This document shows, in pieces, positions 1 to 8,650 of a stretch of 64,000 bases of DNA; the first letter of the stretch is position 1; each line of letters opens with the position of its first letter. A program made the position numbers and the translations under genes. The DNA lies in the NCBI RefSeq assembly GCF_000826655.1, contig NZ_JXJO01000004.1, positions 1-64,000 of the forward strand. The letters are read 5' to 3'. This DNA is from Psychroserpens damuponensis (GTDB lineage Bacteria; Bacteroidota; Bacteroidia; Flavobacteriales; Flavobacteriaceae). A model generated the notes under the pieces. That model made no database searches, was not told the DNA's origin, and worked only from the letters and a program-made list of their open reading frames with translations.

Positions 1-3000
1 TACCATCTGGTGTACCATCGTCACAAACTTCTAAGGCTGTTGGATCAGCGATGATAGGCTGAGAATATGATGTTACTGTTTGAGTAGTTGTCGTAGGACA
101 AGTTCCATTATTTGTAGTATAATCAACAGTATACACAGCGTCAAATGGACCTCCAACTATGGCTCCTGTTGCAGGATCAATAGTTGCTCCATTAGCAGGA
201 TTTGGATTAAATGTAAAAGTTCCTCCTGTTAATCCCGTTACTGTTGCAATAGCTCCATCACAAGTTGGTGTAAGTGTAAAACTAGAATCATCTTCAGGGA
301 ATACAGTTACATTTTGAGTTACAGTCACAGGGCAGTTACCTGTGGTAGTATAATCTACAGTATAAGTTGTACCTGAAACTCCATTAGTAATTTCTCCTGT
401 AGTAGCATTTAGCGATTCACCATTTCCAGGAATTGGATTAAATGTGAATACACCTCCTGTATCACCAGTAATTGTAGCTGTAGCTCCAGTACAACTTGGA
501 GTATATGTAAACGAAGCATCTTCCGAAGGAAAAACAGTTACCGTCTCACTTGTTGTTTCAGGACAAGGTCCAGGAGTCGTGTATTCTACAGTATAAGTTT
601 CACCAGATTCTCCAGTAACTAATCCCGTATCTGCATCAATAGTTGCAGTATCTGTAGGCAAAGGATTAAAAGCAAAAGTTCCTCCTGCATCTCCTGTAAC
701 AACTGCTGTAGCTCCCTGGCATGTTGAAGTCAATGTAAAACTAGCATCTTCAAATGGTAATACTGTTACTGTTTCTGAACTCATAGCAGGACAAGCTCCT
801 GAAACTAAATACTCAACAGTATATGTTGCGCCTTGAGTCGCGTTTGTTATAGTTCCTGTAGTAGAATTTAAAACAGCTCCATCTGTTGGGATTGGATTAA
901 AAGTAAAAACTCCACCTGTATCTCCTGTAATTGTTGCTATTGCGCCATCACAGGTTGGAGTTAAATCAAAAGGTGCATTAGCTGAAGGCAACACCGTTAC
1001 TGTTTGTGTTGTACCTGGACTACATGCACTTGCAAATTCATATAGAATTGTATAAGTCGTGTTTGAGATTCCACCTGTCACTGTTCCTGAACTAGAATCT
1101 ATAACGGCTCCATCAGTAGGCTGAGGGTCTTCAAAAGAAAAAATGCCTCCTGTATCTCCTGTTACAGTTGCTGTACCTCCATCACACGTTGGAGTCATAG
1201 TAAATGCTGTATCAAATACTTGACCAACAGTTATAGTCTCGGTATCATCTATAAGTACTGTACATAAGTTACCAGGAATTGTATACTCTAGACCATCAAT
1301 CCATAATTGACCTTCATCTCTTGTAAACGTTAATGTATTAGTTGACGCTCCTGTAGTAAACGTAATTCGCTCTAAAACATCTTCAGTACCTGTATTGTAT
1401 GTTAAATTAGCAACACCATCTGAAATAACCATATTACCTGTAACGTTATTTCTAGCCAAACTTATTGTAATATCTGTACCAACAGGCACATTTTCATCTA
1501 AAGTTAATGTTAATAACGGTTCTGCGGAAGTTATTCTAGCACAATTAGCATCTGAAGCTGCTGTACCAATTGGGTCTATAGGACCAGTTGCATTAATAGA
1601 ATCAAAACCACCAACAGCTGTTTGTGCATTTCCTATTACATCTGGTGTACCTAATGAGACATCAATAACATCTAAAGTTTGGTCTGTGGTTGGCGCAGTA
1701 ACAGTAACAGTACCATTACCTGTTCCATCCAAAGTGACAGATTGAACTGCTCCTCCATTTAAAGTGTAAGTCACAGTGGCATTTGCAGTTCCTGTTATAT
1801 TAAAAATGGCATCTTCACCGTTACAAACAGTATCCGTATCTGGTGCACTATCTGCTGTGATATCTTCTGCCATAGTAATACATACTTCTTCAGTATATTC
1901 ACATCCAAAATCATCAGTCACTCTATATGTATAACAATGAGTACCGGCTGTTAAAGGTGCAACAGTAATCGTAGAACCCGTAATATTTGTAATGGAAGGA
2001 TCTGTATCCCAACCCTCAGTAACTATAACTGGTGTAAATGATAATTCTGGTGGTTGAATATTTGGATCAAAGTTTAATCCCCAAGAAAACACATAACCAT
2101 TATCAACACTAAGATTATCAACAATTTCAATACACCATTGTCCGTTTAATGGACTACCAAGTAATGAAGCGAAAGAATCAACAGGCAAATATGTTCCAGG
2201 AGCCCAAGAATTATTTGGTGGATTTGTACCTGCCGTAATTGTATTAGCATTTTCTAAAAGTGTTGTTGCAGACATAGAGAAACAATAATCTGCTCCTACT
2301 CCTGCGTCATTACCTCCATCATCATTAGCACCACCAAAATAAGTACCTCCTCCTGCTTGAGTAAATAAATCGGCTTCTTGTCCATTTGGAGAAATAATTC
2401 TAATATCTAAATCACCGGAATAAGAATGCTCCATATTCACACAGATATCAAGAAGTTGATTAACATCAGTTAGTACTTGATTTGATTCAAAACAATCTAC
2501 AGTAATACATGTTGTATACACTGCTCCAGATCCATCTGGTAAAAATGTTGTTCCACTTACAGGTGGTGTACAATCATTAGCAAACAATGTTGGTGTTACA
2601 ACACCATCTATTGTCGTTGTTTCTCCAAAACATAAATCTGTATTAGCAGCTCCTGTTCCTGAAAAACTAGGTAAAGTTGCTACTTGAATAACCTGATTTA
2701 TTAAGTTTGTATTTGAACAGCCTAGCGGATCAGAATCTGTATTTGCATCTCTAATATTTAAGTTTACAATATAAACTCCAGGTGTTGCATATGAAAATGT
2801 TGCTGATTGACCTGCAATCGTATTTCCATCTCCCAAATCCCATTCATATGTAGCTCCTGTACCATCAAATTCAAAAACACCACTACCTGTTAAAGTAATA
2901 TCTTCACCAGGACATACTCTTATATAGTCATCTGCGTTTGCGGCTGGTGTTGAAGAATCTAATTGAGACACTATAGTTTGACAGGGTGTAAAACATGAAA

Positions 3001-3403
3001 CATCTGCAGCCCAACCAGTAGTTGTCCCTGAAGCATCTGAAACGAATTGAATTGTTAAACAACCAGATCCATTATCTTCTGTAGCGGTTACTGACCCTGG
3101 AGAATTTGCACCATCAAAGGTTCCAAAAACAGGTGACGCTACACTATCTCCATTATAAATAGTCATGACATCAGCTCCTAACTGTGTATTAAACTCTGTA
3201 AATTGTAATGTAACTAATTGTCCTGGCATATCTGGACAAATGGTTAATACTAAATCTTCATTACTAGAATAAGCTCCTCCTGAACCTCCTGAATCATAGA
3301 ATGTTCCTGAACAACCTGTAACGTTACCACTTTGCATGATAATATCCTGAGCGTAAGTACTAAAAGAAAATAAAGTAAAAATTATGAGTAATGCCTTTTT
3401 CAT
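1..3403 (-). CDS. Giant secreted multidomain protein, 5' part only (CUB-like, PKD, P-domain, Ig-like repeats)
   Basis: The frame is open from the ATG at 3403 to the left edge, about 1134 codons, so the C terminus is missing. Residues 1-19 form a Sec signal peptide ending in TYAQ. A CUB-like domain follows (glycine-rich, with GADVMTIYNG), then a PKD domain (YEWDLGDG), then a proprotein-convertase P-like domain (SYSGDLDIRIISPNGQEADLF). After a linker come at least five Ig-like repeats of about 76 residues, each starting near TVTV and containing a TG(D/G)TGG turn. The last visible residues (ADPTALEVCDDGTPDG) are typical of flavobacterial T9SS type B, gliding-motility-associated proteins. I infer a surface adhesin or matrix protein. 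The sorting domain itself lies outside the window. Confidence 0.85.
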   Translation of the reverse strand, partial: MKKALLIIFTLFSFSTYAQDIIMQSGNVTGCSGTFYDSGGSGGAYSSNEDLVLTICPDMPGQLVTLQFTEFNTQLGADVMTIYNGDSVASPVFGTFDGANSPGSVTATEDNGSGCLTIQFVSDASGTTTGWAADVSCFTPCQTIVSQLDSSTPAANADDYIRVCPGEDITLTGSGVFEFDGTGATYEWDLGDGNTIAGQSATFSYATPGVYIVNLNIRDANTDSDPLGCSNTNLINQVIQVATLPSFSGTGAANTDLCFGETTTIDGVVTPTLFANDCTPPVSGTTFLPDGSGAVYTTCITVDCFESNQVLTDVNQLLDICVNMEHSYSGDLDIRIISPNGQEADLFTQAGGGTYFGGANDDGGNDAGVGADYCFSMSATTLLENANTITAGTNPPNNSWAPGTYLPVDSFASLLGSPLNGQWCIEIVDNLSVDNGYVFSWGLNFDPNIQPPELSFTPVIVTEGWDTDPSITNITGSTITVAPLTAGTHCYTYRVTDDFGCEYTEEVCITMAEDITADSAPDTDTVCNGEDAIFNITGTANATVTYTLNGGAVQSVTLDGTGNGTVTVTAPTTDQTLDVIDVSLGTPDVIGNAQTAVGGFDSINATGPIDPIGTAASDANCARITSAEPLLTLTLDENVPVGTDITISLARNNVTGNMVISDGVANLTYNTGTEDVLERITFTTGASTNTLTFTRDEGQLWIDGLEYTIPGNLCTVLIDDTETITVGQVFDTAFTMTPTCDGGTATVTGDTGGIFSFEDPQPTDGAVIDSSSGTVTGGISNTTYTILYEFASACSPGTTQTVTVLPSANAPFDLTPTCDGAIATITGDTGGVFTFNPIPTDGAVLNSTTGTITNATQGATYTVEYLVSGACPAMSSETVTVLPFEDASFTLTSTCQGATAVVTGDAGGTFAFNPLPTDTATIDADTGLVTGESGETYTVEYTTPGPCPETTSETVTVFPSEDASFTYTPSCTGATATITGDTGGVFTFNPIPGNGESLNATTGEITNGVSGTTYTVDYTTTGNCPVTVTQNVTVFPEDDSSFTLTPTCDGAIATVTGLTGGTFTFNPNPANGATIDPATGAIVGGPFDAVYTVDYTTNNGTCPTTTTQTVTSYSQPIIADPTALEVCDDGTPDG

Positions 3404-3434
3404 AGCTTATAGTTATAAATGGAGAATTAAAATT

Positions 3435-3896
3435 TTATTTATGTTGAGATTTGATAATGATAAAGTAATTGGTATTATCTACTCTATACATATGAGTTCC
3501 GTAAGAATTATAATTAAATAAATATTTTAACGGATTGAAATTTTGAGGATTAAAATTAATGTCACGTTGTAGCCCAGAAACATAATAGTTCATTAATGAA
3601 ACTTCAGACAATAATGTACAAGCTTTTTGATCACTAGCATTAGGAACATTTTTAATTTCAACTCTATTTCTTAGAATATTTTTAATGTCCTTTAAGCGCT
3701 GAGGCTTATCTAATACATTAGCATTTACAGTGTTACCATATACCTCATTAACAAAAGCTAATTCTGCAGGTGTTAATGGCGAATTCACATTAGTATTATA
3801 CGTTACTGTTTTTTGCTTTCTCGATTGGGAAAAAAGTGAGGTTGAAATTAACAAAGTACCTACTAGTATTAGAGGGAACAGAAATTTTGGATTCAT
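3435..3896 (-). CDS. Small exported protein of unknown function
   Basis: A 153-residue protein with a clear signal peptide (about residues 1-23, ending SLFSQ) and no membrane segment afterwards. I do not recognise the family. The middle is charged and helical (AELAFVNEVYG, RLKDIKNILRNRVEI) and holds one cysteine. The C-terminal third is rich in Asn, Tyr and Phe. The stop lies about 30 bp upstream of the start of the giant secreted protein on the same strand, so the two are probably co-transcribed. A role in secretion or anchoring of that neighbour is only a guess from position. Confidence 0.7.
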   Translation of the reverse strand: MNPKFLFPLILVGTLLISTSLFSQSRKQKTVTYNTNVNSPLTPAELAFVNEVYGNTVNANVLDKPQRLKDIKNILRNRVEIKNVPNASDQKACTLLSEVSLMNYYVSGLQRDINFNPQNFNPLKYLFNYNSYGTHMYRVDNTNYFIIIKSQHK

Positions 3897-4042
3897 AGTT
3901 GTCTTTTTTTAAGATGCGGAATTTAAGAAAATTTTTACAAACAAACTGTTAAATTGGTTGTCATGTAACCTCATTCCGATTACAAGCATATAACATGTCA
4001 AATTTAAAAACTCCTACCCTTTATTCATTTTTTTTTATTGCT

Positions 4043-4050
4043 TATCTTTG
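4043..4050 (+). promoter_or_regulatory. Candidate -7 promoter box for folE
   Basis: TATCTTTG matches the Bacteroidota -7 consensus TAnnTTTG. It lies 72 bp before the folE ATG. No clear -33 TTG at ideal spacing was found. Confidence 0.5.
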
Positions 4051-4122
4051 CAGTCTTCATTTTAAAAATGAAAAATTATAATTTTAATTAAAAGTAATTA
4101 CGATTACTTCGACAAATAACAA

Positions 4123-4800
4123 ATGAAAATAGAAAAAGACATACAAGGTCATGATGCTATTGGTGACGATCATATTGGCACATCATCTGAAACCCCTTTA
4201 CGAAAAGATGCTTTTGAACTAAGTGCATCTGAAAAAATCGATCTTATTAAAGACGATGTCAAACACATATTAGAAACTTTAGGTTTAGATTTAACCGATG
4301 ATAGCCTTCAAGGAACTCCAAATAGAGTTGCTAAAATGTTTGTAAACGAAATTTTTGGTGGTTTAGATCCTAATAAAAAACCTAGCGCATCAACCTTCGA
4401 TAATAAATATAAATATGGTGAAATGCTTGTTGAAAAAAATATAACTGTCTATTCAACTTGTGAGCACCACTTATTACCTATTGTAGGGAAAGCTCACATC
4501 GCTTATATATCAAATGGTTCTGTTGTTGGTCTTTCAAAAATGAATCGTATTGTAGATTATTTTGCAAAGCGTCCGCAAGTACAAGAACGACTTACCATAC
4601 AAATTGTAAAAGAACTTCAAGAGGTTTTAAATACAGAGGATGTAGCTTGCGTTATTGATGCAAAGCATTTATGTGTTAATTCTAGAGGCATTAAAGATGT
4701 AGCAAGCAGTACGGTAACTTCAGAATTTGGTGGTGTTTTTAAAACTAAGGAAACGAAAAGAGAGTTTTTAGACTATATTAGTTTAGACACTACTTTTTAA
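4123..4800 (+). CDS. folE: GTP cyclohydrolase I
   Basis: FolE converts GTP to 7,8-dihydroneopterin triphosphate in the cytoplasm, the first step of folate and other pterin pathways; it also feeds 7-deazaguanine synthesis, for which queE is present near 21 kb. The 225-residue length is normal. Zinc-site motif CEHHLLP starts at Cys113. The signatures GLSKMNRIVDYFAKRPQVQE and KHLCVNSRGIKD are intact and supply the second zinc cysteine. The N-terminal 35 residues are variable and acidic, as in other Bacteroidota FolE. The gene stands alone, with its own candidate promoter. Confidence 0.97.
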   Translation: MKIEKDIQGHDAIGDDHIGTSSETPLRKDAFELSASEKIDLIKDDVKHILETLGLDLTDDSLQGTPNRVAKMFVNEIFGGLDPNKKPSASTFDNKYKYGEMLVEKNITVYSTCEHHLLPIVGKAHIAYISNGSVVGLSKMNRIVDYFAKRPQVQERLTIQIVKELQEVLNTEDVACVIDAKHLCVNSRGIKDVASSTVTSEFGGVFKTKETKREFLDYISLDTTF

Positions 4801-4834
4801 GTATTAAAATTTCCGAAGAAGAAAAATAAAATGC

Positions 4835-4842
4835 TAGCTTTG
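4835..4842 (+). promoter_or_regulatory. Candidate -7 promoter box for cysS
   Basis: TAGCTTTG fits TAnnTTTG and lies 46 bp before the cysS ATG. A TTCCGAAG motif (4811-4818) sits just upstream, where a -33 element would be expected. Confidence 0.45.
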
Positions 4843-4888
4843 ATTGCTTAAAAGATATTTTAAAACAACACATTAAATACTTAAACCT

Positions 4889-6370
4889 ATGCACTTGTAC
4901 GAAGAGCAGACTTTACAAATTTACAATACACTTAGCGGAAACAAAGAGATTTTCACACCTATTGAAAAAGGCTACATTGGTATGTATGTGTGCGGACCTA
5001 CGGTTTATAGTAATGTACATTTAGGTAATGTAAGAACGTTTATGTCGTTTGATATGGTGTTTAGGTATTTGAAGCATCTAGGCTATAAAGTACGTTATGT
5101 AAGAAATATTACAGATGCTGGACATTTAGAAAATGATGCAGATGTTGGTGAAGATAAAATCACAAAAAAAGCACGTTTAGAGCAAATTGAACCCATGGAA
5201 GTTGTGCAGCGCTATACTGTAGATTTTCATAACATTTTAAATACATTTAACTTTTTACCACCAAGCATTGAACCTACTGCTACAGGACATATTATTGAGC
5301 AAATTGAATTAATTAAAACCATCATTGATAATGGTTTTGGTTATGTGGTTAACGGATCTGTATATTTTGATGTTCATAAATTTAATGAAACTAATAACTA
5401 CGGCATTTTAAGTAAGCGTAAACTAGAAGACCTTATTCATAACACAAGGGCTTTAGATGGGCAAAGTGATAAAAAAAATCCGCAAGATTTTGCCCTTTGG
5501 AAACGTGCCGAACCTCAACACATTATGCGTTGGCCTTCACCTTGGAGTGACGGTTTTCCTGGTTGGCATTTAGAATGTACTGCGATGAGCACAAAATATT
5601 TGGGTGATAACTTTGATATTCATGGTGGTGGAATGGATTTAAAATTCCCACATCACGAATGTGAAATTGCTCAAAGTGAAGCCGCAAAAGGAACGGCTCC
5701 TGTAAATTATTGGATGCATGCTAATATGTTACAACTAAACGGACAACGTATGTCTAAATCTACAGGTAATATTATTAATCCTGCGGAATTAATGTCTGGA
5801 AACAACACTATCATGTCTAAAGGATTTAGCCCTAGTGTCATCAGGTTTTTTAACGCACAATCGTCTTACCGAAGTGTTTTAGATTTAACCAATGATGGCT
5901 TATTAGCTAGCGAGAAAGGATTTTACAGACTTATGGATGCCATCAACCTTCTTGACGAGCTCAAACCTGGAGCTACCTCAACATTTAATGTTAAAGAATG
6001 GCGTCAAAATTGTTATGACGCGATGAATGATGATTTTAATTCACCAATATTAATTGCTCACCTATTTGAAGCTTCAAAACATATTAATCAATTAAAAACA
6101 GAAACTGCTACATTAACTGCTGAAGATCTAGAACTACTAAAAAAGACAATGTTAGAATTTACTTATGATGTTTTAGGATTAGAAAATACTAAAACAGCTT
6201 CATCTGGCACTGATAAATTAGTAGGCGCTGTAGAATTATTAATCCAATTGCGTCAAGATGCTAGAGCGAATAAAGATTTTGCTTTATCTGATAAAATTCG
6301 TGATGAATTAGCTGCAAAAGGCATACAGTTGAATGATGGAAAGGATGGAACTAGTTTTTCGACTAATTAA
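4889..6370 (+). CDS. cysS: Cysteinyl-tRNA synthetase
   Basis: Class I aminoacyl-tRNA synthetase charging tRNA-Cys in the cytoplasm. At 493 residues it is full length. Seen: zinc-binding Cys in [14 protein letters not shown]-type motif HLGNVRT right after it; further zinc-site residues in WHLECTAM and [17 protein letters not shown] loop as RMSKSTGNI; and a helical C-terminal DALR-type region ending in the typical [12 protein letters not shown]. The gap to folE holds a candidate promoter, so it is probably transcribed separately. Confidence 0.97.
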   Translation: MHLYEEQTLQIYNTLSGNKEIFTPIEKGYIGMYVCGPTVYSNVHLGNVRTFMSFDMVFRYLKHLGYKVRYVRNITDAGHLENDADVGEDKITKKARLEQIEPMEVVQRYTVDFHNILNTFNFLPPSIEPTATGHIIEQIELIKTIIDNGFGYVVNGSVYFDVHKFNETNNYGILSKRKLEDLIHNTRALDGQSDKKNPQDFALWKRAEPQHIMRWPSPWSDGFPGWHLECTAMSTKYLGDNFDIHGGGMDLKFPHHECEIAQSEAAKGTAPVNYWMHANMLQLNGQRMSKSTGNIINPAELMSGNNTIMSKGFSPSVIRFFNAQSSYRSVLDLTNDGLLASEKGFYRLMDAINLLDELKPGATSTFNVKEWRQNCYDAMNDDFNSPILIAHLFEASKHINQLKTETATLTAEDLELLKKTMLEFTYDVLGLENTKTASSGTDKLVGAVELLIQLRQDARANKDFALSDKIRDELAAKGIQLNDGKDGTSFSTN

Positions 6371-6512
6371 GTCGATTGTCTCAGTTATAGCATTGGCAAA
6401 AATAAAATGTATTTTATTTGAAGGTAGCTAGCGTAGCCATGAGAGAACTATTAAATTTAGGTTTCGACTGTGCTCAAACTGACACTCTAATTGCTTTTAA
6501 GTTTAGTGTAAA
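6371..6512. other. Intergenic gap holding a dispersed TCGACT-type repeat copy
   Basis: A 142-bp spacer between cysS and yidD. Around 6463-6487 it carries a sequence close to TTTCGACTGTGCTCAAACTG, which resembles copies near 13486 and 29118-29194. No ORF, tRNA or clear terminator was seen. Confidence 0.4.
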
Positions 6513-6746
6513 ATGAAAAAACTACTTATTGCTCCTTTCATATTTCTTATTAAGATTTACCAAACGGTAATATCTCCATTGACTCCTGCAACGTGTCGTT
6601 TCCAACCCACTTGTTCTCATTATACAAAAGAAGCTCTAGAAAAACACGGATTTTTAAAAGGAGGAAAACTAGCTATTATTAGGATTTTTAGTTGTCACCC
6701 ATGGGGACGAAGTGGTTATGATCCAGTTCCAGAAAAAGAAGATTAA
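6513..6746 (+). CDS. yidD: Membrane protein insertion efficiency factor YidD
   Basis: A 77-residue member of the YidD (DUF37) family, small membrane-associated proteins thought to help YidC insert inner-membrane proteins. The N terminus is an amphipathic or membrane helix ([20 protein letters not shown]). The family motif is intact, with three Cys: [10 protein letters not shown], then [14 protein letters not shown]. In many bacteria yidD sits between rnpA and yidC; here it is next to lgt, so the link to envelope assembly is kept but the classical cluster is not. Confidence 0.95.
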   Translation: MKKLLIAPFIFLIKIYQTVISPLTPATCRFQPTCSHYTKEALEKHGFLKGGKLAIIRIFSCHPWGRSGYDPVPEKED

Positions 6747-6813
6747 AACTATCATAACAACCAACTTTAGTTGATCCAAAACTAGTATCTTTATCCCATC
6801 AAAATAAAATATT

Positions 6814-7641
6814 ATGCTTGCTCTTGGTATCGTTTGGGATCCTTCAAAAGGATTAGATTTAGGTTTTTTTACATTACATTATTACAGTGTGATGTGGATT
6901 GTCGCGTTCGTTCTTGGATTACAAATCATGAAACGTATTTACAAAAATGAAGGTCAAAGTGATGAGTCTTTAGATTCTTTATTTATCTATGCTGTTATTG
7001 GAATTATGCTTGGCGCAAGATTAGGTCACGTTATTTTTTATCAACGAGAGCTTATTACCGAAGACTTTTTTAGCATCTTCTTACCCTTTAAATTTAAAGG
7101 CGGATTTGAATTTACAGGTTTCATGGGATTAGCAAGTCATGGTGCAGCAATTGCCATGATTATCGCTATGTATTTATACAACAAAAAAGTATTACACAAA
7201 TCAGTACTTTGGATTTTAGATCGCGTCGTCATACCTGTGGCTTCTGGAGCTGTATTTGTAAGGCTAGGTAATTTTATAAATTCGGAAATTATAGGTAAAC
7301 CAACAGGTGGCGATTTTGGTGTCATTTTTAAACAGTTGGGTGAAGATTTCTCTAGACATCCTGCACAACTGTATGAAGCCATCAGTTATATTTTTGTTTT
7401 CATTGCCTTGTGGTATTTCTACTGGAAAACTAAAAAAAGTGAGCAAGAAGGCTTCTTATTTGGTTTATTTATGGTGCTATTATGGACCGTAAGATTCTTT
7501 GTAGAATTTGTAAAAGAAGCTCAAAATCCAGAACGTGCAGACTGGCTTTTAAACACAGGCCAACTACTTAGTATCCCAATGATTATAGTTGGTTTATACT
7601 TTATGTTTGCTTATAAGTCAAAAGTAAAAACAACTAAATAA
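6814..7641 (+). CDS. lgt: Prolipoprotein diacylglyceryl transferase
   Basis: Lgt moves diacylglycerol from phosphatidylglycerol to the lipobox cysteine of prolipoproteins in the inner membrane. The 275-residue protein has about seven hydrophobic segments. Conserved elements seen are the region with RLGHVIFYQ, the SHGAAIAM segment (the usual HGG-type motif), and the signature RLGNFINSEIIG. The stop overlaps the next start by one base (TAATG), so lgt and the DUF192 lipoprotein gene are translationally coupled. Several lipoproteins in this window would be its substrates. Confidence 0.96.
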   Translation: MLALGIVWDPSKGLDLGFFTLHYYSVMWIVAFVLGLQIMKRIYKNEGQSDESLDSLFIYAVIGIMLGARLGHVIFYQRELITEDFFSIFLPFKFKGGFEFTGFMGLASHGAAIAMIIAMYLYNKKVLHKSVLWILDRVVIPVASGAVFVRLGNFINSEIIGKPTGGDFGVIFKQLGEDFSRHPAQLYEAISYIFVFIALWYFYWKTKKSEQEGFLFGLFMVLLWTVRFFVEFVKEAQNPERADWLLNTGQLLSIPMIIVGLYFMFAYKSKVKTTK

Positions 7642-8144
7642 TGAAACGTTTTATACTTCGCTTTATTATTGTTTTATGCTTCGGAAATGTAACATTGCTA
7701 GTCACATCTTGTAAAGAAGAACCTAAATCTAATAAGGTCACAACAGTAGAAGTCAAATTCAAAAAGGAAGGTGAACTACAATTAAAAAAAGCCATTTCAG
7801 ATTCTCTGTTAGCATCCATAAATATTGAAATTGCAGATGACGAATATTCTACACAAACAGGTTTAATGTACCGTAAAAGCATGCAAAACAATCAAGGCAT
7901 GTTGTTTGTTTTCCCTAATGTAGATTATCGTGCGTTTTACATGAAAAATACCGAAATTCCTTTAGATATTATATTTATTGCTGAAGATAAAACCATTGTG
8001 AGTATTCAAAAAAATGCACAACCCATGGACGAAACGTCTTTGCCATCTGAAGCTCCTGCAAAATATGTACTAGAAGTCAATGCTGGACTAAGTGATGCTT
8101 GGACGCTTGAAAAAGGCGATGTTATTAAGTATTCTTCAAATTAG
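7641..8144 (+). CDS. DUF192 family lipoprotein
   Basis: A 167-residue lipoprotein: signal segment followed by lipobox VTSC (Cys about residue 24). Residues 60-165 match the DUF192 fold: GLMYRKSM, GMLFVFP, AFYMKNTEIPLDIIFI and YVLEVNAG. DUF192 proteins are small beta-rich domains of unknown biochemical role, often exported. The start overlaps the lgt stop by one base. The coding strand holds one CTTCGGAA motif (7679-7686). Confidence 0.88.
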   Translation: MKRFILRFIIVLCFGNVTLLVTSCKEEPKSNKVTTVEVKFKKEGELQLKKAISDSLLASINIEIADDEYSTQTGLMYRKSMQNNQGMLFVFPNVDYRAFYMKNTEIPLDIIFIAEDKTIVSIQKNAQPMDETSLPSEAPAKYVLEVNAGLSDAWTLEKGDVIKYSSN

Positions 8145-8305
8145 AGCATAGCTGCTTAAAAACGCAACGCTATTTAATCGATTTTAAAGGCCATGCCATT
8201 ACCAAATTATGGAGCAACTGAATGATTACGGTTATCTCTTAAATTTGGCTCTACCTCTACCTCTAGCTTAACAACCTAATAATTATATTGTTTCGTTTGT
8301 TTTGT

Positions 8306-8580
8306 GAGATTCCTCCTCGTTCCTCGTTCGGAATGACAATACTTATACATTTCTAAAGTTGCATTAAGTATACGCCTCTTGAGATTCTTCCTTGTTCCTC
8401 GTTCGGAATGACAATACTTACACATTTCTAAAGTTGCAATAAGTATACGACTCTTGAGATTCCTCCTCGTTCCTTGTTCAGAATGACGATACTTATACAT
8501 TTCTAAAGTTGCAATAAGTATACGACTTTTGAGATTCCTCCTCGTTCCTTGTTCGGAATGACAATACTTATACATTTCCG
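8306..8580. repeat. Four tandem copies of a 75-bp repeat
   Basis: Copies begin at 8306, 8381, 8456 and 8531, each with GAGATTC(C/T)TCC at the left, an exact 75-bp period and only a few differences by eye. The last copy is truncated at about 8580. Each unit holds CGTTCGGAATGAC (or a close variant) and inverted octamers ATACTTAT/ATAAGTAT. Since 75 is a multiple of three, frames stay open through the array; the 124-codon minus-strand ORF here has no homology I recognise and I treat it as spurious. The array lies between the convergent 3' ends of the DUF192 gene and secDF. The rest of the gap (8145-8305) shows nothing I can name. Confidence 0.9.
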
Positions 8581-8602
8581 AAGAAAAAACTATTGAAAAC
8601 AA

Positions 8603-8632
8603 AAAAAGCCATTTCCGAAGAAATGGCTTTTT
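8603..8632 (-). terminator. Rho-independent terminator of secDF
   Basis: Stem AAGCCATTTC / GAAATGGCTT with loop CGAA, flanked by A and T runs, so it can work on both strands. It lies 19 bp past the secDF stop. The stem tip itself is a TTCCGAAG motif. Confidence 0.9.
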
Positions 8633-8650
8633 AATAGCTATAAAAAACAA

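Noticed and set aside
1395-1745. A 116-codon plus-strand ORF within the left-edge gene
   Set aside because: It lies antisense to a continuous, domain-rich minus-strand frame and looks like a composition shadow.
8306-8580. Possible CRISPR array
   Set aside because: The full 75-bp unit repeats without unique spacers, and no cas genes are nearby.
8276-8650. A 124-codon minus-strand ORF with repeated HSEQGTRRNLKSR-type units
   Set aside because: It is explained by the 75-bp tandem array, whose period keeps frames open. It has no homology I recognise and ends at the secDF stop region.
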